This document shows, in pieces, positions 54,798-63,474 of a DNA stretch of 64,000 bases; positions within the stretch are counted from its first letter, which is position 1, and each line of letters starts with the position of its first letter. The notes under the pieces are model-generated. The model saw only the letters and a program-made list of their open reading frames with translations. It had not been told where the DNA came from and searched no databases. Origin of the DNA: Arthrobacter zhaoxinii (GTDB taxonomy: Bacteria > Actinomycetota > Actinomycetes > Actinomycetales > Micrococcaceae); NCBI RefSeq assembly GCF_025244925.1, contig NZ_CP104275.1:3404211-3468210 (forward strand). Direction: 5' to 3'. The position numbers and the translations under genes were made by a program.

Positions 54798-55926
54798 TGT
54801 TTGGCATCGGTTCCACGCTGCCGCTGACCGTATGCCGGCGCACTGTTTCCACGGAAAGAACTCGTTCCTCCTTGAGACCCGGGAAGTTGAAGGCCGGTTG
54901 CGGTGGAGTTCCCGAAAGCAGGAGCCTGAGCGCCGGTGCTTCCCGGTGATGCCCCGGGCGCTGCCCCCCAAACAGAGGTTCACAGGGAGCGCCGAGAGTG
55001 CGTACGACCTGTTGCCGGAAGCGTGCTGGCGGCGTCCGTCCTATAGGCCCTCAGGTTCTCCTGTCCCTGGGGCAGTCGGAGGCGGCCGGCAACAGGCGTA
55101 CAGGCGTACAGCTACAGCCGGTACGAGGCGCTGCCGCCGCATCGCCCCCTTCCCTTCGCCGAGTGGCGCTCAGCCGGCGTGATGTGGGGGCGGACAAATA
55201 CGGAATCCAGCCCCCTCATCGTTCGCGGCGAGGTTCTCCATCCTTCCCCTTTGGGCGGAACTACGCAGACCGACGGCAGCTCTGTTGCGATGCTCTGGAG
55301 TGCCACCTCCGAAACATTCCTCGCGGAGCGGTGGACTATGCAGCTGGACCGCTGGGCGCTGACAGAGCAGCTGGGGATTCGTTCCGTGCTTGGTGCGGGC
55401 GGGGAGGCCAATCCCTTACGATCCACTGGTTCTGGGCTGCTGCACCCGCAGCGCAGCTTTCCCGGAGCCCTGCCTACCGAGACTGATCCACCCGCCCGGC
55501 AAGTGGTCGCCTTCGGCGAGCGAACGGCCGATGCATTCCACAACAACAACCGGCGGTAAGTACGACTGGCACCACCAGGGGCTTGCCCGCGTGCATTCAT
55601 TCCAGTCCTGCGACTCGACCCTTGGCAACCGTGAGCCCGGTCGAATGACGAACCTGGGGAACTTAGCCCGATTACACCGATGCCGCGATCCGCCCCTTGC
55701 GGCTATGGCACCGGCTGCGTGACCACGTGCAGACGATCTTGGCAGGTGACGACAATCAAACTGCCAGATTGCGCGGTCGCACACCAGTGGATTGGCAGCG
55801 GCCCGTCATCTGCAGGATCCGCGGTATCCATTGGAGATCGCGGCGATAGGATCCTGTGGTTCGACTAGGGCGCTCCAAAGCTCCTAGGCTGCTTCTCTAG
55901 TGCTGCACCAGTAGTGAACATCGCTG

Positions 55927-55942
55927 CGTTTCACGTGAAACA
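55927..55942. promoter_or_regulatory. parS site 2
   Basis: CGTTTCACGTGAAACA, 15 of 16 matches to the ParB consensus, in non-coding DNA. Confidence 0.9.
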
Positions 55943-56253
55943 GTGAGTTTCAGGGCGTCGCTTCGCGCAGAGCGGTGACCAATATTTTACGGTGTTCGTC
56001 ATCAGGGATCGTGTTCTGAGAATTACCCTGCGCCCGATGCCGGTGACCGGACAGCTCGTTTAGGTCGTCGTAGAACGCGGGCGACCATCCTGAGCGCCGC
56101 AGCAGTAGGAGGCCACCACGCACAGAATAGGCGGGAGGATCATGTCGCGAGTGGCTAGCTTTCACTCACTTAAGCGGATGTGTTGGCTACCTCCCGTGCC
56201 CGTAGCCATAGTCTTTCCGCCCCTCAAGCATGGGATCCCGCACCATTTGGTGC

Positions 56254-56269
56254 CGTTTCACGTGAAACA
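56254..56269. promoter_or_regulatory. parS site 3
   Basis: CGTTTCACGTGAAACA, 15 of 16 matches, 327 bp from site 2. Confidence 0.9.
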
Positions 56270-56758
56270 CGCGTACCAGGACCAGTTCTAGGAACCGTCA
56301 GAAGACGCCCACCTCGACCATTTCGCACGAGTGGCCTCCCGTCGGGGATCAGTTCGACCCTCACGGGAGGAGCCACACGGGAGTTCAGCTCCGAACGGGC
56401 CGTCACCCATCATGTTTCCAGGCAAGAGCAACCCACTCCTTCGGGATGACACAGCCCACACACTGGAGTCACGTGCTATTCCTGACCGCGATTAGTTCTG
56501 CATACACCAGCCGTTCGATGCGGCGTTTTGGGGGAAGAACCGGTTCGCACGGCCCACGAGGACCTCCTCTGTGTCCGCGGAGCTCACATAGGCACCCTTC
56601 CGAGCGGTGTTGTTGGCATTGTTGAGAGCTCCACACTGCCGGACCCCTATCGGGGCATATGCCAGGAGCCATAAGGCTAATGCGGCGCGACAGCTGGAAC
56701 GGCCAGCTAGGGCATGACACCAGTCCACTGAGGCGGCGGGCACGGATCGAAAGGGAGT

Positions 56759-56774
56759 AGTTTCACGTGAAACA
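56759..56774. promoter_or_regulatory. parS site 4
   Basis: AGTTTCACGTGAAACA, 15 of 16 matches, in non-coding DNA. Confidence 0.9.
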
Positions 56775-57127
56775 TGGCAGCACGGCACTGGCACCCCGTT
56801 ACCCCTCAGGCCAGCTCGAACCTATACCAAGTTCCCCTGTGCGGAGCCATCCGCAGGCCGGCAGGGGTAGTACGTCCTGGCACCTAAAACGGATGGGTAA
56901 TCCCGTTGCGTGCGAGCAGGCCATGCCCCCGTATGTCAGCAAGGGGCCGACCGGTTTAGTCCGACTAGTATCGCTGTGACTTACCGAGGAAGTCGCCGGC
57001 CAGACCTACCCAGGCTGGGGCAGCCAGAACCAGACAGTGCTGATCACTGCTTTTCTTGGGTGATTCGTATCTAGTGCAACAGCGCCTCCTAGCCGGCAGC
57101 AGCGTTTCGGTTCGCGTGCCCGGCCCT

Positions 57128-57143
57128 CGTTTCACGTGAAACG
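57128..57143. promoter_or_regulatory. parS site 5
   Basis: CGTTTCACGTGAAACG, perfect 14-bp core with both outer bases changed. Confidence 0.88.
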
Positions 57144-57496
57144 GCGCTTGATCTCCGAAGCTAAAAGGCCGGTAAGGGCCGGATACAGGAGCACAACCAT
57201 AGAGAGGTGGCTAATCAGTATAGATTTTGGACAACGATGGCGTTTATCCGGAAGCATGGCAGGGCGATTGCACGGAGCCCTGCCAGCACAGCGTGGCTGG
57301 CAGGGCAGGGCACGAGCTGCACAGCAGCAGCATGGAACAGCCCCCGCTTATTACATATGTGTGGAGGGCGTGCCTGACGGGGTGCCATAAACCGCGGGCC
57401 TATCGCCATCAGGTCTAAAGTTGCATCAAGGGGAAGCCAGTTGCTGGGCTCGCCCTGGGGCTAATGGACCGGCGGCAGTCGGGTCAGCAATCTCGC

Positions 57497-57512
57497 TGTT
57501 TCACGTGAAACA
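57497..57512. promoter_or_regulatory. parS site 6
   Basis: TGTTTCACGTGAAACA, perfect 16-bp consensus. Confidence 0.93.
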
Positions 57513-57771
57513 AGGCGGTCGTGCTCGTCGATTTAGGGGTGCCGGCACGTACTCCCTACGGAGGGCAAACTTCTGCAACCACTGTTGCGGGCCGGCCCCG
57601 CGACCGGCCGATCTTCTCCTCACGACCGCATAACCTACGCGCCTAGCCGTCCTGAACGTAGTGCACCCAACCAAATATAAATGGATACCGATGCGGCTAC
57701 GGAATAAATGACTCTCTCCGGACCTCAAGCACCGTCTGGATACCAATGGCAACACTGCCGCATAAGGGCTG

Positions 57772-57878
57772 CGACGGGGTACGCGGGAGACGCGGGGGTA
57801 CGCGGGGGTACGCGGGGTACGCGGGGGTACGCGGGGGTACGCGGGGGTACGCGGGGTACGCGGGGGTGCGCGGGAGGC
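57772..57878. repeat. G-rich tandem repeat (unit GTACGCGGGG/GGG), G-quadruplex-capable
   Basis: About ten copies of a 9- or 10-bp unit, ACGCGGGGGT or ACGCGGGGT, occur in a row on the plus strand. Runs of four or five G separated by five bases fit the standard G-quadruplex pattern. It is about 140 bp beyond the parB stop and 90 bp from a perfect parS. Confidence 0.85.
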
Positions 57879-57960
57879 GCTGCCAGCAGTCGAAGAATCG
57901 CGGGACAAGTGCTTTCTGCCATGGATCGAAGTATGGGGAAAGGAACGACCCGTTAAACGA

Positions 57961-57994
57961 AACGGCCGGTGTTTCACGTGAAACACCGGCCGTT
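57961..57994. promoter_or_regulatory. parS site 7 inside a perfect 34-bp palindrome after parB
   Basis: The perfect parS TGTTTCACGTGAAACA (57970-57985) is extended on each side by nine further complementary bases (AACGGCCGG and CCGGCCGTT). As RNA it would fold into a 17-bp hairpin; on the minus strand it is followed by TCGTTT and begins 22 bp after the parB stop, so it may also terminate parB transcription. Confidence 0.85.
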
Positions 57995-58015
57995 CGTAAT
58001 GCTCTGCGGGGGCCG

Positions 58016-59506
58016 CTACTCGCTGGGAGCGGCAAGAACTCCCATAATCCGGTTCAGGTCATCGACACTGGCGAACTCGATGCTGACCTTGCCCTTACGT
58101 GCGCCGAGGGTGATCTTGACGTTGGTATCGAGGCGGTCGGAGAGCGACGTTGCCAGGTAGTCGAGACGCTCGTGACGTGCGCCGACTTTCGGTTTGGACG
58201 ACTTTGCCGGCTTCCGAAGCCCGTCGGCAAGAGAGACGATTTCCTCGGTGGCGCGGACGGAGAGGCCCTCTGCCACAATCTTCTGTGCCAGCTTCTCCAT
58301 CTCAGCGGGATCCCCCAGGCCCAGCAGGGCGCGCGCATGTCCCGCGGACACGATCCCTGCAGCAAGACGCCGCTGCACCAGCGGGGGAAGCTTCATCAAC
58401 CTCAGGGTGTTGGTTACCTGAGGCCGTGACCTTCCGATGCGGTCCGCTAGCTCCTCGTGCGAGCATTCAAAATCGTCCAGGAGCTGCTGGTACGCCGCTG
58501 CTTCTTCAAGGGGGTTCAGCTGGCTCCGGTGCAGGTTCTCCAGCAGTGCATCACGGAGGAGGTCAACATCCTGGGTTGATCGGATGATCGCCGGCACAAA
58601 GTCCAGCCCGGCCTCCCGCGATGCCCGCCAGCGCCGTTCACCCATAACCAGTTCATACGGGTGTTCTGCATCGTCTTCAGGAGAAGGGCGGACAACGATG
58701 GGCTGCAGCACGCCGATCTCGCGGATGGAATGCACCAGCTCGGCCATGTCATCTTCGTCGAAGACTGAACGTGGCTGCTTGCGGTTCGGGTGGATGGAAT
58801 CAATCGGCAGTTCCGCAAAGGTTGCCCCGGGAACCTGAACCAGCCCCGTGCCCCCGTCATCCGAACGCGATGTTTCACGGGAAACATCGGCGGACGGCTT
58901 CTGGCCAGCGTCGTCTGTGGGCTGCCGAACGCCATCCTGAGGATCCGCGGCGGCCAACGGTTCGGTGGCGGCTGCAGTGTCCTTGCTGCCGCTTGCAGGC
59001 ACAGTCGCAGCGACCTGCGCGCTCTTGTTCTCTGTCACTTCCGGGGCAGTGGCGGTGTCTTCGGCAGCACGTCCTGCAGTAGTACTTCCGGCGGCCTTCT
59101 CAGCCCGTTTGGGCGCCTTGTTTCCCGTTGCCGGGGAGGACTCGCCTTTAGAACCGGACGAAGCCGGGGTAGCCGGCTGAACGGCCTCGGGGGCAGCAGG
59201 AGCGCTGACCTCAGGGAGCTCTGCATCCTTGACAGCGTCGTCCTGGGCCGACGAACGCGCGGTGGAGCTACGGGTGGTGGACTTCTTTGCAGGTCCGCGC
59301 AGGGCTTCCTTATTAATCCCCGCGCCCCGACGGGGACCGGACCCGGCGGCAGAGGCACGGGGCTCGTCCGCTGCAGCGAAAAACAAATCAACCGGACGGC
59401 CGGAAGCAACGTTTGCCTGACTCGGAGTTTCAGTCTCCGCAGGCTCCGCGCTGCTGGGGATCAATGCACCCAGACCGCGGCCTAAACCACGACGCTTCTC
59501 GGCCAT
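58016..59506 (-). CDS. parB: Chromosome-partitioning protein ParB (CTP-dependent DNA clamp)
   Basis: Binds parS, then slides along DNA as a CTP-bound clamp, recruiting ParA and SMC. 496 residues. Residues 1-19 MAEKRRGLGRGLGALIPSS is the conserved ParA-stimulating peptide. Residues 30-228 are a disordered Ala/Ser/Pro/Thr-rich linker, much longer than usual. The core follows: IDSIHPNRKQPRSVFDEDDMAELVHSI, CTP-binding GERRWRASREAGL (about 289), helix-turn-helix SHEELADRIGRSRPQVTNTLRLMKLP, and the dimer domain at the C-terminus. A parS variant is embedded in the linker. parA lies 105 bp upstream, on the same strand. Confidence 0.97.
   Translation of the reverse strand: MAEKRRGLGRGLGALIPSSAEPAETETPSQANVASGRPVDLFFAAADEPRASAAGSGPRRGAGINKEALRGPAKKSTTRSSTARSSAQDDAVKDAELPEVSAPAAPEAVQPATPASSGSKGESSPATGNKAPKRAEKAAGSTTAGRAAEDTATAPEVTENKSAQVAATVPASGSKDTAAATEPLAAADPQDGVRQPTDDAGQKPSADVSRETSRSDDGGTGLVQVPGATFAELPIDSIHPNRKQPRSVFDEDDMAELVHSIREIGVLQPIVVRPSPEDDAEHPYELVMGERRWRASREAGLDFVPAIIRSTQDVDLLRDALLENLHRSQLNPLEEAAAYQQLLDDFECSHEELADRIGRSRPQVTNTLRLMKLPPLVQRRLAAGIVSAGHARALLGLGDPAEMEKLAQKIVAEGLSVRATEEIVSLADGLRKPAKSSKPKVGARHERLDYLATSLSDRLDTNVKITLGARKGKVSIEFASVDDLNRIMGVLAAPSE
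58871..58886. promoter_or_regulatory. parS-like site 8 (in parB)
   Basis: TGTTTCACGGGAAACA matches the consensus at 15 of 16 positions with one change at the centre. It encodes V-S-R-E-T in the ParB linker. Confidence 0.7.
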
Positions 59507-59611
59507 GGGTAAGTCCTTCCCTTATGCACGCCTATCAAGCGGCACGGATTGATTGTGAGAGTATTCTACGGCCGGGCGCCGGACTGGCGTCCGAACCGCG
59601 CCGGGGTGTCC

Positions 59612-60790
59612 CTAGGCCCGCTGGGCTATCTCGGCAGCCGCTTCCGAGTAGGACAAGGCGCCGGTAGAGGACGGATCATAAGTCATTACCGTCTGCTGGT
59701 AGCTCGGTGCCTCGGAAACTCGTACGGAACGCGGAACAACTGCACGCAGCACCTGTTCCGGGAAATGCTCACGGACCTCCGCCGCCACCTGCGCGGCGAG
59801 GTTGGTTCTTCCGTCATACATGGTCAGCAGAATCGTGGAGACAACCAGATCGGCGTTCAGGTGCTTCTGGATCATCTCAATGTTCTTCAGCAGCTGGCTC
59901 AGGCCCTCAAGCGCGTAGTACTCGCACTGGATCGGGATGAGGACTTCCCTTGCCGCAACAAAGGCGTTGACGGTCAGCAGGCCGAGGCTGGGCGGGCAGT
60001 CAATGAAGATGTAATCGAGCCGCTCCAGGCCCTGCTTTTCCCGCTCAGCGGCGTAAACATTGATTGCCCGGCTCAAGCGCTGCTCACGCGCCACGAGGGA
60101 GACCAGTTCGATTTCGGCGCCAGCCAAGTGGATGGTGGCCGGCGCGCAAATGAGGTTGCTGATGTCCGGGCACTGTGCAACCACATTGGCCAGCGGAAGG
60201 TCATCGATCAGCACATCGTAGATACTCTCCACGTCCGCACGGTGGTCAATGCCGAGGGCCGTTGATGCATTCCCCTGCGGGTCGATATCAATAACCAAAA
60301 CGTTCTGGCCCGCGGTAGCCAGGGCAGCCGCCAGGTTGACCGTGGTGGTGGTCTTTCCGACCCCGCCCTTCTGGTTACTTACCGTCATGATCCGCGTCTT
60401 GGGCGGGCGCGGCAAAACCCGGCCGCGCAGCTTTTCCCGGCGCCGGTTTTCGCTCACCAGTTCCCGGGCCAGCGGAGTGCTCTCATCCATCAAGTCCATA
60501 ACGTCTACCGACGACGGCGCGGGAGCGGCTTCATCGGATACACCACCTTCGATAGCTGGGGGGGCCGGCACGAGTACGGCACTGCTTTCAGGCTGGGCGG
60601 GCTGCGGCGGCTCAATTGCCGCCGTTTCACGTGAAACAACCGCCGGTGATTTAGTAGCTTCAGCTTCACCCACCTGCGGCTGCTTACGGCCGAATGATGC
60701 AGACAGGGCAGAACCGAGTGCGGCAAAAGGGGGAATTCGTTTTGCGGCAGAATCACGCGCACTCACCTGGTCATGCTCACTTTCCAACAT
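59612..60790 (-). CDS. parA: Chromosome-partitioning ATPase ParA
   Basis: Walker-type ATPase that moves ParB-parS complexes. 392 residues. The ATPase domain begins about residue 132 with the deviant Walker A SNQKGGVGKTTTTVNLAAALA, followed by VIDIDPQGNASTALG, YIFIDCPPSLGLLTVNAFVAA and PIQCEYYALEGLSQLL. The first 130 residues (Ala/Pro/Glu-rich, with MDLMDESTPLARELVSENRRREKLRG before the fold) are an actinobacterial extension. The downstream gene is parB; rsmG is 97 bp upstream. A parS site (60623-60638) lies in the extension. Confidence 0.97.
   Translation of the reverse strand: MLESEHDQVSARDSAAKRIPPFAALGSALSASFGRKQPQVGEAEATKSPAVVSRETAAIEPPQPAQPESSAVLVPAPPAIEGGVSDEAAPAPSSVDVMDLMDESTPLARELVSENRRREKLRGRVLPRPPKTRIMTVSNQKGGVGKTTTTVNLAAALATAGQNVLVIDIDPQGNASTALGIDHRADVESIYDVLIDDLPLANVVAQCPDISNLICAPATIHLAGAEIELVSLVAREQRLSRAINVYAAEREKQGLERLDYIFIDCPPSLGLLTVNAFVAAREVLIPIQCEYYALEGLSQLLKNIEMIQKHLNADLVVSTILLTMYDGRTNLAAQVAAEVREHFPEQVLRAVVPRSVRVSEAPSYQQTVMTYDPSSTGALSYSEAAAEIAQRA
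60623..60638. promoter_or_regulatory. parS site 9 (in parA)
   Basis: CGTTTCACGTGAAACA, 15 of 16 matches. It encodes V-S-R-E-T on the parA strand, in the poorly conserved N-terminal extension. Confidence 0.9.
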
Positions 60791-60887
60791 AAAGCGTTAA
60801 GGCATTAGTCCATCTAGACTATCCGCTTCGCCGCCATTCCCCGGGACCGGCGTGGGTGTGTGCATGAAGGCTAAGGTGTCAGACAGC

Positions 60888-61520
60888 TCACCCTACAGAG
60901 ATGCGCACCACGGTGGTGGGTTCCTCAAGGACGTCGGAACCTACGGTGAGCACGGCCGTATCGCGGCCGCCCAGCTTGCGGATCGCCTTGGCGGCCTTCT
61001 GGACCTCTTCTTCGGCACTGCGCCCCTTGATGGCCAGCACCTGTCCCTTGCCGTGCAGCAGTGGCACGGTCAGGCCCGCCAGTCCACCGAGCGCGGAGAC
61101 GGCACGCGCCGTGGCGACCTCCACGTTGACCTCGTCGACCACCTGTTCGGCGCGGCCGCGGATCACCCGCACGTTGTCGAGACCCAGGTCGGCGACGACC
61201 TCGTTGAGCCAGATCACCCGCCGTTCGAGGGGCTCAATAAGCGTCATGGCAAGGTCCGGCCGGGCGATGGCCAGGCATAGCCCGGGCAGCCCGGCGCCGC
61301 TGCCGACGTCGGCAACTGTGGCGTTCGCAGGAATAAGTTCTGCGACCACGGCACAGTTGAGCACGTGCCGGCTCCAGAGCCTCGGAACTTCACGGGGACC
61401 TAGGAGGCCTCGTTCCATGCCCGACGTCGCGAGGTGCTCCACATATCTCTGTGCGAGATCCAGTCGATCACCGAAGATTGCCCGGGCGGCGTCCAGTTCT
61501 GCGGGCGTTGTTTCAACCAC
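60888..61520 (-). CDS. rsmG: 16S rRNA (guanine-527-N7)-methyltransferase RsmG
   Basis: Methylates N7 of G527 in 16S rRNA, influencing streptomycin sensitivity. 210 residues: an N-terminal helical part (LDLAQRYVEHLATSGMERGLLGPREVPRLWSRHVLNCAVVAELI), SAM motif ATVADVGSGAGLPGLCLAIARP and IEPLERRVIWLNEVVADL, then VATARAVSALGGLAGLTVPLL. It follows jag by 38 bp on the minus strand and belongs to the rpmH-rnpA-yidD-yidC-jag-rsmG order typical of the origin region. Confidence 0.96.
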   Translation of the reverse strand: MVETTPAELDAARAIFGDRLDLAQRYVEHLATSGMERGLLGPREVPRLWSRHVLNCAVVAELIPANATVADVGSGAGLPGLCLAIARPDLAMTLIEPLERRVIWLNEVVADLGLDNVRVIRGRAEQVVDEVNVEVATARAVSALGGLAGLTVPLLHGKGQVLAIKGRSAEEEVQKAAKAIRKLGGRDTAVLTVGSDVLEEPTTVVRISVG

Positions 61521-61558
61521 TTACTTGATATTCCTTGTCTGCACTGCCGGGACGATAA

Positions 61559-62104
61559 CTAGGATGCCGGCAGGGATACGACGATGTGACGGTCCGCGCC
61601 TTCACCCTCGGATTCGCTGACCAGACCCAGTTCCGCGACGGCGTCGTGAACGATTTTGCGCTCATAGGCACTCATGGGAACGAGCGCCACTTCCTGCCCG
61701 GTCTCCTTGGCACGCTTGGCTGCATCCTCGGCAATGGACTGCAACTGCCCGCCCCGCTCTTCACGGTAACCGGTGATGTCCAGGACCAGCCGGGAGCGGT
61801 TCTCAGTGGCCGTCAGGACCGACAGCCGGGTGAGCTCCTGCAGGGCCTCGAGTACTTCGCCGTCGCGGCCCACAAGCGCCTGGAGGGCTGTGTCGTCGAC
61901 CTCCTCGGATACTACGGAGATGTACGTGCGTCCGTTGCGGACTTCAATGTCGATATCACCATCGATGTCGGCGATGTCCAGGAGTTCCTCGAGGTAGTCG
62001 GCGGCTACGTCGCCCTCCTCCTCAAGCCGGCCGGTGCGCCCCGAAACAGGTTCCGCAGCATCCTCGACGGGGGCTACGGGATCGTCAATGTGCTCCGGGC
62101 TCAT
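61559..62104 (-). CDS. jag: RNA-binding protein Jag/KhpB (KH-R3H domains)
   Basis: Single-stranded nucleic-acid-binding protein of 181 residues. After an acidic N-terminal 40 residues comes a KH-like domain (LEELLDIADIDGDIDIEVRNGRTYISVV... LVGRDGEVLEALQELTRLSVL) and an R3H domain (LVPMSAYERKIVHDAVAELGLVSES with the conserved R-x3-H). The protein lacks the N-terminal Jag_N domain of Firmicute homologues. Its start overlaps the stop of yidC by 4 bp (ATGA). Confidence 0.93.
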   Translation of the reverse strand: MSPEHIDDPVAPVEDAAEPVSGRTGRLEEEGDVAADYLEELLDIADIDGDIDIEVRNGRTYISVVSEEVDDTALQALVGRDGEVLEALQELTRLSVLTATENRSRLVLDITGYREERGGQLQSIAEDAAKRAKETGQEVALVPMSAYERKIVHDAVAELGLVSESEGEGADRHIVVSLPAS

Positions 62105-63063
62105 TTTCTTTTCCTGTTCTTCCGCTGCGGCTGGGTGCGCTGGCCTTTCGGTGCTGCAGGTACTTCTACCGGCGCCTCGCCCTTCTTTTCTCCGAGGAGC
62201 GGGGCCATCGGCAGGCCCTTGCGGGCACGGCGCTCAGCGAGTGCCTTGGCAGCGGGTGAGCCGGGGGTGGGCATCCGGCGGATCACGAAGAACTGCTGGC
62301 CCATGGTCCACAGGTTGGTGGTGGTCCAGTAGATGAGAACACCGATGGGGAAGTTGATGCCGCCGACGCCGAAGACGATGGGCAGTACGTACAGCATCAT
62401 CTTCTGCTGGCGCATGAACGGGCTGGCCAGGGCCTCTTCGGACATGTTCTTGGACATGATCTGCTTCTGCGTAATGAACTGCGAAGCGGTCATGGCCAGG
62501 ATCATGACGATCGAGAGAAGCACTACGGACAGGTGACCTTCGTCGCCGAAGCCATGCAGGAGCGAGGAGGACAGCGGCGCACCCAGAATGGTCGCCTCGT
62601 CGAACTGCTGGATGGCGCTGTGGGACAGCGCACCCTGGCCTTCGCCCCGGGCATTGGAGGTGGAGATTCCGTTCAGCACCTGGAACAGCGCGAAGAAGAA
62701 CGGCATCTGCACGAGCATGGGGAGGCAGGCTGCAAACGGGTTGGTCCCGTGCTTCTTGTACAGGGCCATCTGCTCCTGCGTCATTGCCTGACGCGAGAGC
62801 TGGTCGGTCTTACCCTTGTACTTCTGCTGCAGCTTGCGCAGGTCCGGCTGCAGGGACTGCATGCCCCGCTGCGCCTTGATCTGCTTCACGAAGACCGGGA
62901 TCAACGCGGCGCGGATCACGATCACCAGGCCGATGATGGACAACGTCCAGGTCCAGCCGGATGCGGCATCCATCCCGAGGAAAACAAATCCCTCGTGGAA
63001 GACCCACATGATCCATGACACTACCCACTTAAAGGGGAACAGTATCGTCTCGAAGAAACCCAT
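62101..63063 (-). CDS. yidC: Membrane protein insertase YidC
   Basis: Inserts and folds membrane proteins, alone or with SecYEG. 320 residues with five main hydrophobic segments. Blocks: WTLSIIGLVIVIRAALIPVFVKQIKAQRGMQSLQPDLRKLQQKYKGK with the positively charged groove Arg (IRAAL), NPFAACLPMLVQMPFFFALFQVLN, ASQFITQKQIM, and INFPIGVLIYWTTTNLWTMGQQF. No large periplasmic domain, as in Gram-positives. The C-terminus is basic (QRTQPQRKNRKRK), which may bind the ribosome. Overlaps jag downstream; 9 bp after yidD. Confidence 0.96.
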   Translation of the reverse strand: MGFFETILFPFKWVVSWIMWVFHEGFVFLGMDAASGWTWTLSIIGLVIVIRAALIPVFVKQIKAQRGMQSLQPDLRKLQQKYKGKTDQLSRQAMTQEQMALYKKHGTNPFAACLPMLVQMPFFFALFQVLNGISTSNARGEGQGALSHSAIQQFDEATILGAPLSSSLLHGFGDEGHLSVVLLSIVMILAMTASQFITQKQIMSKNMSEEALASPFMRQQKMMLYVLPIVFGVGGINFPIGVLIYWTTTNLWTMGQQFFVIRRMPTPGSPAAKALAERRARKGLPMAPLLGEKKGEAPVEVPAAPKGQRTQPQRKNRKRK

Positions 63064-63072
63064 TTACTCTCC

Positions 63073-63465
63073 TCAGGCCGCCGAGCGGCTGTCTTCGTCA
63101 GCTGGAATCACGGGGTGATTCAGCACAATGATCCTCGGGACCTTCGTTGAGTCCCAAATCCGGTGTCCATCAGGTACGTGGTCCACGCCGCCGCCGTTCC
63201 AAGGATGGCAGTGGATCAGCCGACGGAAAGCCAGCCAGGAGCCCTTGACGGCTCCGTGGACGGTGACTGCTTCGAGGGCATAGGCGGAACACGAGGGGAA
63301 AAATCGGCAGACCTGGCCGTAGAGCGGCGAAACGGCCTTGCGGTAGGCCATCAAGAGGCCAATGAGGAGCAGGCGCGGAAGGTTCCATAGAAAACGGGCA
63401 ACAGCAATCAAGGCCCTCAACGGATTTGATCCGGAGTCCCTCATCGCTGGCTCATCCTTCCTCAC
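63073..63465 (-). CDS. yidD: Membrane protein insertion efficiency factor YidD
   Basis: Small membrane-associated protein that assists YidC. 130 residues from GTG 63465 (ATG 63444, [10 protein letters not shown], is an alternative). One amphipathic or membrane helix ([24 protein letters not shown]), then the diagnostic [46 protein letters not shown], whose three Cys define the family. The C-terminal part after residue 105 is longer than in E. coli (85 aa). It lies 9 bp after rnpA and 9 bp before yidC. Confidence 0.94.
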   Translation of the reverse strand: MRKDEPAMRDSGSNPLRALIAVARFLWNLPRLLLIGLLMAYRKAVSPLYGQVCRFFPSCSAYALEAVTVHGAVKGSWLAFRRLIHCHPWNGGGVDHVPDGHRIWDSTKVPRIIVLNHPVIPADEDSRSAA

Positions 63466-63474
63466 CTGGCATGT

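Larger units (their letters stand above)
54798..58015. other. 3.2-kb region without a convincing gene, rich in parS sites
   Basis: No frame in this stretch has both a ribosome site and recognisable protein features; stops are frequent in all frames and the base composition looks less GC-rich than the neighbours. The longest frames are 55047-55559 (plus; MWGRTNTESSPLIV...) and 56492-56794 (minus; a Cys-containing C-terminal half); I cannot assign either and they may be gene remnants. It contains six parS sites spaced about 330-500 bp and a G-rich tandem repeat (57772-57878). No tRNA, ncRNA or insertion element was recognised. Confidence 0.7.

Noticed and set aside
56180..56449. 89-codon plus-strand frame containing a parS
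   Set aside because: No ribosome site, Arg/Ser/Pro-rich, no conserved features; likely random.
56759..57512. Identical 369-bp spacing between parS sites 4-5 and 5-6
   Set aside because: The DNA between the sites is not similar, so this is not a repeat unit; equal spacing is probably chance.
57746..58429. Plus-strand open frame of 227 codons across the G-rich repeat
   Set aside because: It encodes a Gly/Arg/Tyr repeat from the DNA repeat and then runs antisense to parB.
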